Assembly (NCBI GenBank): GCA_046734415.1
Contig: JBKPRD010000034.1
Location: forward strand, 1-32,345
Reading direction: 5' to 3'
DNA length: 32,345 nt
Origin: DATBLE01 sp046734415
Lineage (GTDB): Bacteria > Actinomycetota > Thermoleophilia > Gaiellales > Gaiellaceae
This document shows, in pieces, positions 1 through 6,861 of the stretch. Below the pieces are notes generated by a model. The model was given only the letters and a program-made list of their open reading frames with translations, searched no databases and was not told the origin of the DNA. Position numbers and translations under genes: made by a program. Each line of letters starts with the position of its first letter. Positions within the stretch are counted from its first letter, which is position 1.

Positions 1-674
1 GTCTCGACTCGTTTGCCTCGACGGAGGACGGTGATCCGGTCGGCCACGCTCAGCACCTCTTTCAGCTTGTGGCTGATGAAGATGATCGACATCCCTTCCT
101 CGGTCAGCGAGCGGAGAATCCCGAAGAGCTCGCTCGCCTCCTGCGGTGTGAGAACGGCCGTCGGCTCGTCGAGAATGAGGATGTCGGCGTGGCGGTACAG
201 GGCCTTCAGGATCTCGACTCGCTGCTGCTGGCCGACGGTCATGTCCTGGATCAGCCGGTCGGGCTCGATGTGGAAGCCGAAGCGCACGGCGAGCTCCTGC
301 ACGCGCGTCCGCGCCTCGCCGTAGTCGAGCCAGACGCCACCTTCCGTGGGCTCCGCGCCGAGGACGATGTTCTCGGCCGCACTCATCACCGGGATCAGCA
401 TGAAGTGCTGGTGCACCATGCCGATTCCCTGGCCGATCGCGTCCCTCGGCGAACCGAAGGCGACCTTCTGCCCCTTCACCACGATCTCGCCCTCGTCGGC
501 CTTGTAGAGGCCGTAGAGGACGTTCATCAGCGTCGTCTTCCCCGCTCCGTTCTCGCCGAGCAGGGCGTGCACCTCGCCGTAGCGGAGGTCGAAGTCGACG
601 CTGTCGTTGGCGACGACTCCGGGGAAGCGCTTCGTGATCGCCCGAAGGTCGAGGACGAGATCGTCGCCTGGCAC
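1..674 (-). CDS. ABC transporter ATP-binding protein of a BMP-type nucleoside importer, 3' end cut by the window
   Basis: This is the first ~224 residues of a cytoplasmic ATPase that would power nucleoside uptake through a BMP-family importer. The translation shows a Walker A motif (GENGAGKTT, about residues 37-45), a Q-loop segment (MVHQHFMLIP), the signature TVGQQQRVEI and Walker B (ILILDEPTAVL), then the switch histidine region FISHKLKE. The wording around Q-loop and signature is typical of the nucleoside/simple-sugar ATPases that carry two fused ATPase halves; only part of the first half is inside the window. The start must be the GTG at 674 or later, because an in-frame TAG lies two codons upstream. 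AGGA about nine bases upstream may be the ribosome site. It follows the BMP binding protein on the same strand, with a strong hairpin between them. Permease genes are expected beyond the window. Family call is firm; the substrate is inferred from the neighbour. Confidence 0.93.
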   Translation of the reverse strand, partial: MPGDDLVLDLRAITKRFPGVVANDSVDFDLRYGEVHALLGENGAGKTTLMNVLYGLYKADEGEIVVKGQKVAFGSPRDAIGQGIGMVHQHFMLIPVMSAAENIVLGAEPTEGGVWLDYGEARTRVQELAVRFGFHIEPDRLIQDMTVGQQQRVEILKALYRHADILILDEPTAVLTPQEASELFGILRSLTEEGMSIIFISHKLKEVLSVADRITVLRRGKRVE

Positions 675-685
675 GCGCTAATCCT

Positions 686-711
686 AGGGGGCGGACCGGG
701 GTCCGCCCCCT
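686..711 (-). terminator. Perfect GC-rich hairpin between binding protein and ATPase genes
   Basis: The arms AGGGGGCGGACC and GGTCCGCCCCCT form a 12-bp perfect stem with a two-base loop (or 11 bp with four). It sits 22 bases after the stop of the BMP gene and 11 bases before the GTG of the ATPase, with no T-run on either side. In binding-protein importers such intercistronic hairpins often allow partial read-through and protect the upstream message, giving excess binding protein. That role is inferred from position and structure only. Confidence 0.6.
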
Positions 712-733
712 GCAACCGCGGGACCGCCTGCCT

Positions 734-1780
734 CTACTGTGTCGGCGGGGTGAGCTTGCCGCTTGCGATCTGGGCCGCGAGCGCGTTCGTGCTCTTCGTG
801 TACGCCCGGCGCACCGCAAGCGGAAGGGCAGGGCTGAGCCGACCGAAGCCGACGCCGCCGTTCTTGATGTCGTAGGTCCTGTCGATCCCGCCCTTGAAGC
901 CCTTGGGATCCTTGACGTACTCGGCGATAGTGTCGTACACTGCCTGGTCCACCCTCTTCCGTGCACTCGTCAGGATGTGAGGGCCGAGGAAGGACTGGTC
1001 GGCATCGACGCCGATGCCCCAGACACGCCGTGTCTTCGCGGCGTCCAGCGCCCCGAGGCCGCACTGCCCGGCGACCTGGAACACGACGCGGGAGCCGCGC
1101 GCGATCTGGGAGAGTGCCGTCGCCTTGCACTTTGCCTGGTCGGTGAACGTCGGGTCATTCGCGTAGTTCACCAGCACCCTGATGTTCCTCGTGACCCGCT
1201 TCGCGCAGAAGTTGTACCCGGCGATGAACCGGACGATGGCCGGGACCTTGTTGGCGCCGACCGCCGAGATCGTGTTCCGGTGCTCACGCTTGACCTCGAG
1301 AGCGGCGATGTTGCCGACGAGGCAGCCTGCCTCCTGCTCCTTGAAGATGAGGCCGCGGACGTTGGGGATCGGGTCCTTGCCCATGTCGCCCTGAGCGATG
1401 TCGACGCCGGCGAACGCGGTGTTCGGGAACGCCTTCGCCACGGTCGGCAGCGGTCCGAACGCGAAGAGGATGCCGACGCCGATCACGAGATCGTTGCCCT
1501 GCTGGGCGGCGGCGGCGAGGTTGGGCTGACGGTCCGCCGCCGTCTGGGTGATGAAGATGCGACCGGTGACTCCGAGTTTGTTCTCGGCGCGCTGCAGACC
1601 GACAGCAGACAGCGCGTTGAAGCCCTTGTCGTTGAGGCTGCCGATGTCGGTCACGACCGCGACTCTCGGGGCAGCGCTACGGGCTGCCTGTCCGCTACTC
1701 GTCGCGAGCGCACCTGCCACGGCTCCGCCGACCACGACTGTGGCGGCAAGCACCACGGCCAGTTTCTTGCGAGGTGACAC
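734..1780 (-). CDS. BMP-family nucleoside-binding protein (ABC importer solute receptor)
   Basis: A 348-residue extracytoplasmic receptor of the BMP/PnrA family, which binds purine or other nucleosides for ABC import. Residues 1-33 are a signal peptide: a charged start (PRKK), a hydrophobic stretch and a likely cut near ALA-TS or GQA-AR. The mature part opens with the family hallmark VAVVTDIGSLNDKGFN (about residues 40-55) and keeps the order expected for a two-lobe periplasmic-binding fold (NDLVIGVGILFAFG, FAGVDIAQ, AGCLVGNIAAL, GIGVDADQS). No lipobox cysteine is present; the first cysteine comes far into the mature chain. The GTG start at 1780 is fixed by a strong AAGGAGG four bases upstream. 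It lies downstream of ftsK and upstream of its ATPase. With the ribokinase and nucleoside hydrolase nearby this supports nucleoside scavenging; the exact ligand is not readable from sequence. Confidence 0.93.
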   Translation of the reverse strand: MSPRKKLAVVLAATVVVGGAVAGALATSSGQAARSAAPRVAVVTDIGSLNDKGFNALSAVGLQRAENKLGVTGRIFITQTAADRQPNLAAAAQQGNDLVIGVGILFAFGPLPTVAKAFPNTAFAGVDIAQGDMGKDPIPNVRGLIFKEQEAGCLVGNIAALEVKREHRNTISAVGANKVPAIVRFIAGYNFCAKRVTRNIRVLVNYANDPTFTDQAKCKATALSQIARGSRVVFQVAGQCGLGALDAAKTRRVWGIGVDADQSFLGPHILTSARKRVDQAVYDTIAEYVKDPKGFKGGIDRTYDIKNGGVGFGRLSPALPLAVRRAYTKSTNALAAQIASGKLTPPTQ

Positions 1781-1826
1781 GGATCCTCCTTACTTCAGAT
1801 GAGTGTTGCGCTTATTTCGACGAGCG

Positions 1827-1832
1827 ACTCTA
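1827..1832 (-). promoter_or_regulatory. Candidate -10 box for the BMP importer operon
   Basis: The 86 bases between ftsK and the BMP gene contain TAGAGT on the minus strand, matching the TANNNT form of an actinobacterial -10 box, about 46 bases before the GTG. Seventeen bases upstream is only a weak -35-like TTCCCG. A separate promoter makes sense because the transporter has no functional link to ftsK, but this is a visual match only. Confidence 0.3.
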
Positions 1833-1866
1833 TCCTGAAGTTGGCGCCCGGGAAGCGCTGCGGCGA

Positions 1867-4062
1867 TCAGCCTGCGGCGTGCGAAATCGGCGCTGGGACG
1901 TCGTCGCCCCCGACGAGGACGCGGCGCGGCTTCGAGCCTTCGTAGGGCGAGATGATCCCGCGGCGCTCGAGCATGTCGATCAGGCGGCCGGCGCGCGTGT
2001 ACCCCACCCGGAGGCGCCGCTGGAGCAGAGACACCGATGCGGTCTGCGCCTGGACGACGACCTCGATCGCCTTCTCGAGCAGCGGGTCCTCGTCCGGGTC
2101 GAAGTCGCCTTCGAAGTCGTCGTCGTCCTCCGCCGGCTCCCGCTCGGGCGCCTCGAGCAGCGACTCGTCGAGCTCCTGCTCGCGCTGGGCACGGCACTGC
2201 TCCACCAGCAGCGCGACCTCCTCCTCGCTGACGTAGGCGCCCTGGAGGCGCTGCAGCCGCGAGGTGCCGAGCGGCTTGAACAGCATGTCGCCCTGGCCGA
2301 GCAGGCTCTCCGCACCGGACTGGTCGAGGATCACCCGTGAGTCGGTCTGGCTCGACACGGCGAACGCGATCCGCGACGGGACATTCGCCTTGATCATCCC
2401 CGTGATCACGTCCACCGACGGCCGCTGGGTGGCGAGCACGAGGTGGATGCCGACCGCACGCGACTTCTGGGCGAGCCGGATGATCGCGTCCTCCACGTCC
2501 TGCGGCGAGATCATCATCAGGTCGGCGAGCTCGTCGATCACGACCAGGAGATGCGGCAGCGGTTTCTCGCCCCGGCCTCGCAGCGAGCGGTTCATCTCCG
2601 GGAGGCTCCGCGCCCGCACCTGGCTCATCCGCTCGTACCGCCGTTCCATCTCCCCGACGACGTTCGCGAGCGCCGCCGCTGCGGTCTTCGGCGAGGAGAC
2701 GACCGGCGTGAGCAGATGCGGGATCGACTCGTAGAAGCCGAGCTCGATGCGCTTCGGGTCGATCAGGATCATCCGCACCTCGTCCGGCGTCGCCCGCAGC
2801 AGGATCGAGCTGAGGATCGTGTTGATGCAGCCGGACTTCCCGGACCCGGTCGTCCCGGCGATCAGGAGGTGCGGCATGCGCGCGAGGTCGGTCCAGACCG
2901 CGTTGCCCGAGATGTCCTTGCCGAGCCAGACCGAGAGCGGGCTCGCCGTCGCCGGCAGCTCGTCGAAGATGTCGCCGAGAGTGACGATGTTCGGCGAGTG
3001 GTTGGGCACCTCGACGCCGACCGCCTGCTTGCCGGGGATCGGCGCGAGGATGCGAATCTCCGTCGTCGCGAGTGCGTACGAGAGGTCGTCCTTCAGCCCC
3101 GCGACCTTCGAGACCTTCGTCCCCGGCGCCAGGCGGAGCTCGTAGCGCGTCACGCGCGGGCCGGCGATCTCGCCGACGACGGTCGCGTCGACGCCGAAGT
3201 TCCCGAGCGCGCCGACCAGGGTCTCCGCGATGTGGGCGGTGCGCTCGGCGCCGTCGCCGCTCCGGCCCTTCGACCGCCGCAGGAGCCCCGGGTCGGGCAG
3301 GGTGTAGACGGCATCCTCGTCGTCTCCCTCGACGACGTCGAACAGGCTCGCCTGCTCCGTGTGCGCCGCCTCCTCGCGCTCGTTCTCGAACAAGAGCAGC
3401 GGCGGCGGCGAGACGACGTCCGGGAACTCCTCGACGCCGTCGATCGGTGCCTCGGGCTTCGGAAGCGGCAGGACGTCCGCCTCGGCCCGCCCGGGCTGGG
3501 GCGCCGGCTCCGAGCGCCGCGTGGGCCGCACGCGCGCAGCCCGGCGAACGGCGTGACCCGAGCGGCGTAGGAAGGCGCCGATCGAGGCTCCCGTCAGCAG
3601 CAGCACGCCCGCGAGCAGGACGAATGCGCCGAGCAGCCGCGTGCCGGTCGTCCCGATCATGCTCCCGAACAGCGACTCGAGCCCCTTGCCGAGGTAGCCG
3701 CCATGCGCGCGGCCGAGCACGAGCGCGAGCGCAAGCGCGGTCAGGACGAGCCCGGTCCGGAACGGCGCAAAGCGCGGCAGATCGCTGCGCGCGACCATCA
3801 GCGAACCGACGGCAACGCAGGCGACCGGCAGCACGTACGCGGTCCCGCCGACCAGCGAGACGAGGCCGTCCCCGATCGCCCTGCCGACGTAGCCTCCGTT
3901 CCAGCCGGCGTACAGGAGAGCGCCCATGAAGAGGCCGAAGACCGTCAGCCCGAGACCGATCAGCTCCGGATAGTGGTGCCCGCGGGCCGGCTTGCGCGTC
4001 TTCTTCCTGACGCGGGCGGGCGAGCGCGGACGTAACTTGGTGGGCCGCTTCTTGCGCGCCAT
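1867..4062 (-). CDS. ftsK: DNA translocase FtsK/SpoIIIE
   Basis: A 731-residue membrane-anchored motor that pumps chromosomal DNA through the closing septum and helps resolve chromosomes. A basic N-terminus (residues 1-30) precedes four membrane segments (about 34-54, 68-91, 103-117, 142-165). A variable, acidic/proline-rich linker (about 170-270) joins them to the motor. Walker A is AGTTGSGKS (about 402-410) and Walker B is LLVVIDELADL (about 497), followed by ATQRPSVDVITG. The C-terminal winged-helix gamma domain (about 655-720; ASVSLLQRRLRVGYTRAGRL) is the part that reads polar guide sequences in this family. The length is near the shorter FtsK/SpoIIIE type. The ATG at 4062 has no clear Shine-Dalgarno. 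It follows the decayed oxidoreductase by 25 bases. In Streptomyces ftsK likewise lies downstream of rnj, so its location is conserved even though the genes between differ. Confidence 0.97.
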   Translation of the reverse strand: MARKKRPTKLRPRSPARVRKKTRKPARGHHYPELIGLGLTVFGLFMGALLYAGWNGGYVGRAIGDGLVSLVGGTAYVLPVACVAVGSLMVARSDLPRFAPFRTGLVLTALALALVLGRAHGGYLGKGLESLFGSMIGTTGTRLLGAFVLLAGVLLLTGASIGAFLRRSGHAVRRAARVRPTRRSEPAPQPGRAEADVLPLPKPEAPIDGVEEFPDVVSPPPLLLFENEREEAAHTEQASLFDVVEGDDEDAVYTLPDPGLLRRSKGRSGDGAERTAHIAETLVGALGNFGVDATVVGEIAGPRVTRYELRLAPGTKVSKVAGLKDDLSYALATTEIRILAPIPGKQAVGVEVPNHSPNIVTLGDIFDELPATASPLSVWLGKDISGNAVWTDLARMPHLLIAGTTGSGKSGCINTILSSILLRATPDEVRMILIDPKRIELGFYESIPHLLTPVVSSPKTAAAALANVVGEMERRYERMSQVRARSLPEMNRSLRGRGEKPLPHLLVVIDELADLMMISPQDVEDAIIRLAQKSRAVGIHLVLATQRPSVDVITGMIKANVPSRIAFAVSSQTDSRVILDQSGAESLLGQGDMLFKPLGTSRLQRLQGAYVSEEEVALLVEQCRAQREQELDESLLEAPEREPAEDDDDFEGDFDPDEDPLLEKAIEVVVQAQTASVSLLQRRLRVGYTRAGRLIDMLERRGIISPYEGSKPRRVLVGGDDVPAPISHAAG

Positions 4063-4087
4063 GCGCGCGACTTCGACGCCGCCGGGC

Positions 4088-4566
4088 TTACCCCTTCGAG
4101 ACAGCCCGCTCGAAGACGCCCGGTGTTACGGAGCCCTCCGGCATCCCCCACTCCGGCGGGTAGTACACGACGAGCTCCTCGAACCCTGCCCCCGCCCAGC
4201 GCTCGACGACCTCGGCGAAATGCTCGTCCGACTCCCAGAGCGTCTGGGCGATGAAGGAGTACCTGAGCATGACCGAGCGGGTGACGGTGCGACCCGTCCC
4301 CGTGCAGAGTTCGTCCAGACGAGCGATGTCGGCGTGTGCCTGCGCGAGCGCCTCGTCCGGTGCCTTCCCGAAACCACCGAACGTATTCCAGCGGTCGGCG
4401 TACTGCGCCGCGAGGCGGAGGATCGTCGGCCCGCGGCCGCGATCGTGAGCGGGATGTCCCGCTTCGGGTGGAGGTAGTCGTCCGCGAACAGCTCGACCAG
4501 CCGCTGCCACCGCTCGACGAGCTCCGCCCAGGGAGCGTTCTGGAGCGTGATGACGCCCAGCTTCAA
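4088..4566 (-). pseudogene. Decayed luciferase-like (LLM class) flavin-dependent oxidoreductase: internal deletion plus frameshift
   Basis: Two pieces of one protein lie in different frames. The first begins at a TTG (4566) with MKLGVITLQNAPWAELVERW, a typical start of the LLM/F420-dependent oxidoreductase family, and runs into DIPLTIAAAG. The second continues one frame over with PTILRLAAQYADRWNTFGG and ends at the TAA at 4088 after a normal-looking C-terminus. The join between GCGGCCGCGGG and CCGACGATC (about 4431-4440) lacks exactly one base of what a continuous frame would need. The reconstructed protein is also only ~160 residues, while the family is usually near 300: the N-terminal strand is followed almost at once by the late barrel segment, so roughly 130-150 central residues, including most of the flavin site, are gone. 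The TTG overlaps the stop of the nucleoside hydrolase (TTGA). A sequencing error could explain the frameshift but not the deletion. Confidence 0.75.
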
Positions 4567-5486
4567 CCGAGCGACGAGATCCGCTCGACGAGAAGCGCGA
4601 TGAACGCGTCCGCGTCGATGCCGATCGCGACGTGCGCGTTCGGCTCCCAGCCCACACGCCCCCGGAGGTCGACGTTCGTCCGGCCGCGGCCGAGCTCTTC
4701 CCCGCAGTCGACTCGGACCCCGGTGAACACGGTCTCGACGATCCCGGGCCGGAACGCGTGCGCCATCGCGACGGCGTCGTGGATCGGCGAACCGTCCCAG
4801 CCGTAGGACTGTTTGTGGAACCGGCCGTAGAACTCGAGCAGCTCGGCGACCATCGCCCCCACGCGGCCCGCCGCCTTGATCTCCGCCCTCGGCGCGGGGC
4901 CGACGATCGCCTGGTGCGTGACGTCGAGGCCGATCATCGTCAAGTCCAGCCCGCTCGTGAAGGCGCGGTCGGCCGCCTCCGGGTCGACCCAGATGTTGAA
5001 CTCGGCCGCCGGCGTGACGTTCCCCTCGCCGATCGCGCCGCCCATCAGCACGATCCGCTCGACGCGCTCGGCGGCGTCCGGATGGCGCGCGAGGAAGAGC
5101 CCGATGTTCGTCAGCGGCCCCGTCGGGACGAGCGTGATCGGCTCCTCGGAGGCGAGCAGGGTCTCGGCGATGAAGTCGACTGCGTGCTGCGCGACCGGCT
5201 CGATCGTCGGCGGGGGCAGCGACGGCCCGTCCATACCGCTCTCCCCGTGGACGTACTCGGCCACGAACGCGGCCCGCCGGATCGGCCGGTCGGCGCCGGC
5301 GGCGACGGGCACGTCTGTCCGCCCGACGAACTCGAGCAGCTTGAGGGCGTTGACCGTCGTCTTCTCGAGGGTCTGGTTGCCGTGCACAGTGGTGACGCCG
5401 ACGAGCTCGACCTCGGGGCTCGCGAGCGCGAGCAGGAGCGCGATCGCGTCGTCGTGCCCCGGATCGCAGTCGAGCAGGATCTTCAC
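4563..5486 (-). CDS. Inosine-uridine preferring nucleoside hydrolase
   Basis: A 307-residue cytoplasmic hydrolase that splits ribonucleosides into free base and ribose. The N-terminal calcium- and ribose-binding signature DCDPGHDDA lies at residues 6-14. Later family segments are present: VHGNQTLEKTTVNAL, VPTGPLTNIG, IVLMGGAIGEGNVTPAAEFN (ligand-binding loop) and a late SPIHDAVAMAH (active-site aspartate/histidine region). The start is taken as the GTG at 5486, directly before KILLDCDPG; it overlaps the ribokinase stop as GTGA. Longer in-frame extensions would run back into ribokinase and are low-complexity Arg/Ala. Coupling to ribokinase makes biochemical sense, because the ribose released here is that kinase's substrate. 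Base preference cannot be read from sequence. Confidence 0.95.
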   Translation of the reverse strand: MKILLDCDPGHDDAIALLLALASPEVELVGVTTVHGNQTLEKTTVNALKLLEFVGRTDVPVAAGADRPIRRAAFVAEYVHGESGMDGPSLPPPTIEPVAQHAVDFIAETLLASEEPITLVPTGPLTNIGLFLARHPDAAERVERIVLMGGAIGEGNVTPAAEFNIWVDPEAADRAFTSGLDLTMIGLDVTHQAIVGPAPRAEIKAAGRVGAMVAELLEFYGRFHKQSYGWDGSPIHDAVAMAHAFRPGIVETVFTGVRVDCGEELGRGRTNVDLRGRVGWEPNAHVAIGIDADAFIALLVERISSLG

Positions 5487-6322
5487 GGGCCGAGTATCGC
5501 GTCTACCTCGTCCGCGGTGGGCAGCGAGGGCTGCGCACCGGGCCGCGAGGCGGCCAGCGCACCGGCGGCGCACGCGCGGCGGAGCGCCTCCTCGCGCGCA
5601 CGGCCCCCGAGCAGGGAGACGAGCAGACAGGCGGTGAAGGCATCCCCGGCGGCGGTGCCGTCGACGGCCTCGACGGGCGGCGGGGCGGCGCGCGCAACCT
5701 CCTCCCCGCCCTCGAGCAGGACGGCGCCCTCGCTCCCGAGCGTGAGTGCGGTCAGACCCTCGTATCGCCCGATCGCCTCCAGCTCGTAGCGGTTGACGAC
5801 GAGCAGGTCGACCTCGGAGAGCAGCTCGGCGGGCAGCGGCTGAGCGGGCGCAGGCGCGGCGTTCAGACAGAAGAAGCGCGCGTGCCGCGCCGCATCGACA
5901 ACGGTCGCGACGGGGATCTCGAGCTGGCAGAGGACCGCGTCCGCGTCGCCGACCGCGCCCGCCACTGCAGACCGGTTCGCGCCGGGCGCGACGACGATCT
6001 CGTTCTCGCCGTCCCCACCGACGAGGATCAGCGCGACGCCGGTCGGCTCCGCGACGGTGCGCACGCCGCCGAGGTCGACGCCGCCCGCCCCCAGCAGCTC
6101 GAGCGCCTCGGCGGCGAAGGGATCCTCGCCGACCGCGCCGACGAGGCTCACCTCGGCGCGGAGCCGCGAAGCGGCCAGCGCCTGGTTTGCCCCCTTGCCG
6201 CCCGGAATCCGCTCGAACGTCGCATCGGTCACCGTCTCCCCCGGCCGCGGCAGCCGCTTCGAGCGCGCGACGAGGTCGAGGTTGATCGACCCGACGACGG
6301 CGATCCGCGGGCTACGCGGCAA
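5483..6322 (-). CDS. rbsK: Ribokinase (PfkB-family sugar kinase)
   Basis: A 279-residue cytoplasmic kinase that would phosphorylate ribose to ribose-5-phosphate. PfkB family features: the N-terminal strand RIAVVGSINLDLV, the first signature IPGGKGANQALAA (about residues 39-51) and the second signature DGTAAGDAFTACLL (about 221-234), where Asp227 is the expected catalytic base and GTAAGD forms the anion hole. The protein is somewhat shorter than the usual ~300 residues. The start is a TTG at 6322 that overlaps the end of the upstream small gene by 11 bases; no other start keeps the N-terminal strand. Its stop overlaps the nucleoside hydrolase start. Other PfkB sugars are possible, but the partner hydrolase favours ribose. 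Confidence 0.9.
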   Translation of the reverse strand: MPRSPRIAVVGSINLDLVARSKRLPRPGETVTDATFERIPGGKGANQALAASRLRAEVSLVGAVGEDPFAAEALELLGAGGVDLGGVRTVAEPTGVALILVGGDGENEIVVAPGANRSAVAGAVGDADAVLCQLEIPVATVVDAARHARFFCLNAAPAPAQPLPAELLSEVDLLVVNRYELEAIGRYEGLTALTLGSEGAVLLEGGEEVARAAPPPVEAVDGTAAGDAFTACLLVSLLGGRAREEALRRACAAGALAASRPGAQPSLPTADEVDAILGP

Positions 6323-6830
6323 GCGCGCGCAGGTCTTCGAGCGTCTGCCCGAGCAGGTTCTCGCGCAGATCGAAGAGCCCGGCCCAGAGCGACGAGCGGT
6401 CGGGCTCGGAGCCGAAGTCGGCCGCCGCGCGCAACCCCTCGAGCGCGCGCACCAGCACCGCGAGCTCCAGGTAGGCCTGCGCCACGCGGACCGGCGAGAC
6501 GCTCACCCCTGCCCGCTCCAGGACGTCGTGCCAGTCGCGGAGCTCGCCCGCGCCCGGCTCGCCGTACCACGAGCGCCCCTCCGCACGCTCGGGCTGGAGC
6601 TCGAGCAGGTACCGGCCGAGCGGCCGCTCCAGGCCCGACAGCGCCGTCTCGGCCCGCTCGGCAGCGCGGCGCAGCGCCGCCTGCCGCTGACCCGCCGTCG
6701 AGGGATCCGCCTCTCCTCGCGCCCAGCGCTCGAGCAGCCGGCAGAACGCGAGCGCCGCGACCTCGCACGCCGACAGCTGCGAGATCAATCGCCGCGCCGT
6801 CCCGGCCTCCGCGGCGTGGTCGGCGAGCAC
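6312..6830 (-). CDS. Unrecognised ~172-residue protein between rnj and rbsK
   Basis: I do not recognise a family. The product is leucine/alanine/arginine-rich, looks mainly alpha-helical and has no signal peptide, membrane segment or cysteine pair. Helix-like stretches are ACEVAALAFCRLLERWA, RRAAERAETALSGLERPLG and VAQAYLELAVLVRALEGL, separated by a Trp/Gly/Pro-containing loop (SWYGEPGAGELRDWHDVL). The GTG at 6830 is the only common start, 31 bases after the RNase J stop. The reading frame is open further upstream, and a CTG at 6851-6849, set in the sequence TGAGCTGAGC that begins with the RNase J stop, could be the true start and would add seven residues. Its 3' end overlaps ribokinase by 11 bases, so it is probably cotranscribed with both neighbours. 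Confidence 0.65.
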   Translation of the reverse strand: MLADHAAEAGTARRLISQLSACEVAALAFCRLLERWARGEADPSTAGQRQAALRRAAERAETALSGLERPLGRYLLELQPERAEGRSWYGEPGAGELRDWHDVLERAGVSVSPVRVAQAYLELAVLVRALEGLRAAADFGSEPDRSSLWAGLFDLRENLLGQTLEDLRALAA

Positions 6831-6861
6831 GCTCGCCCAGCCGTCGGCGATGGTGCTCAGC

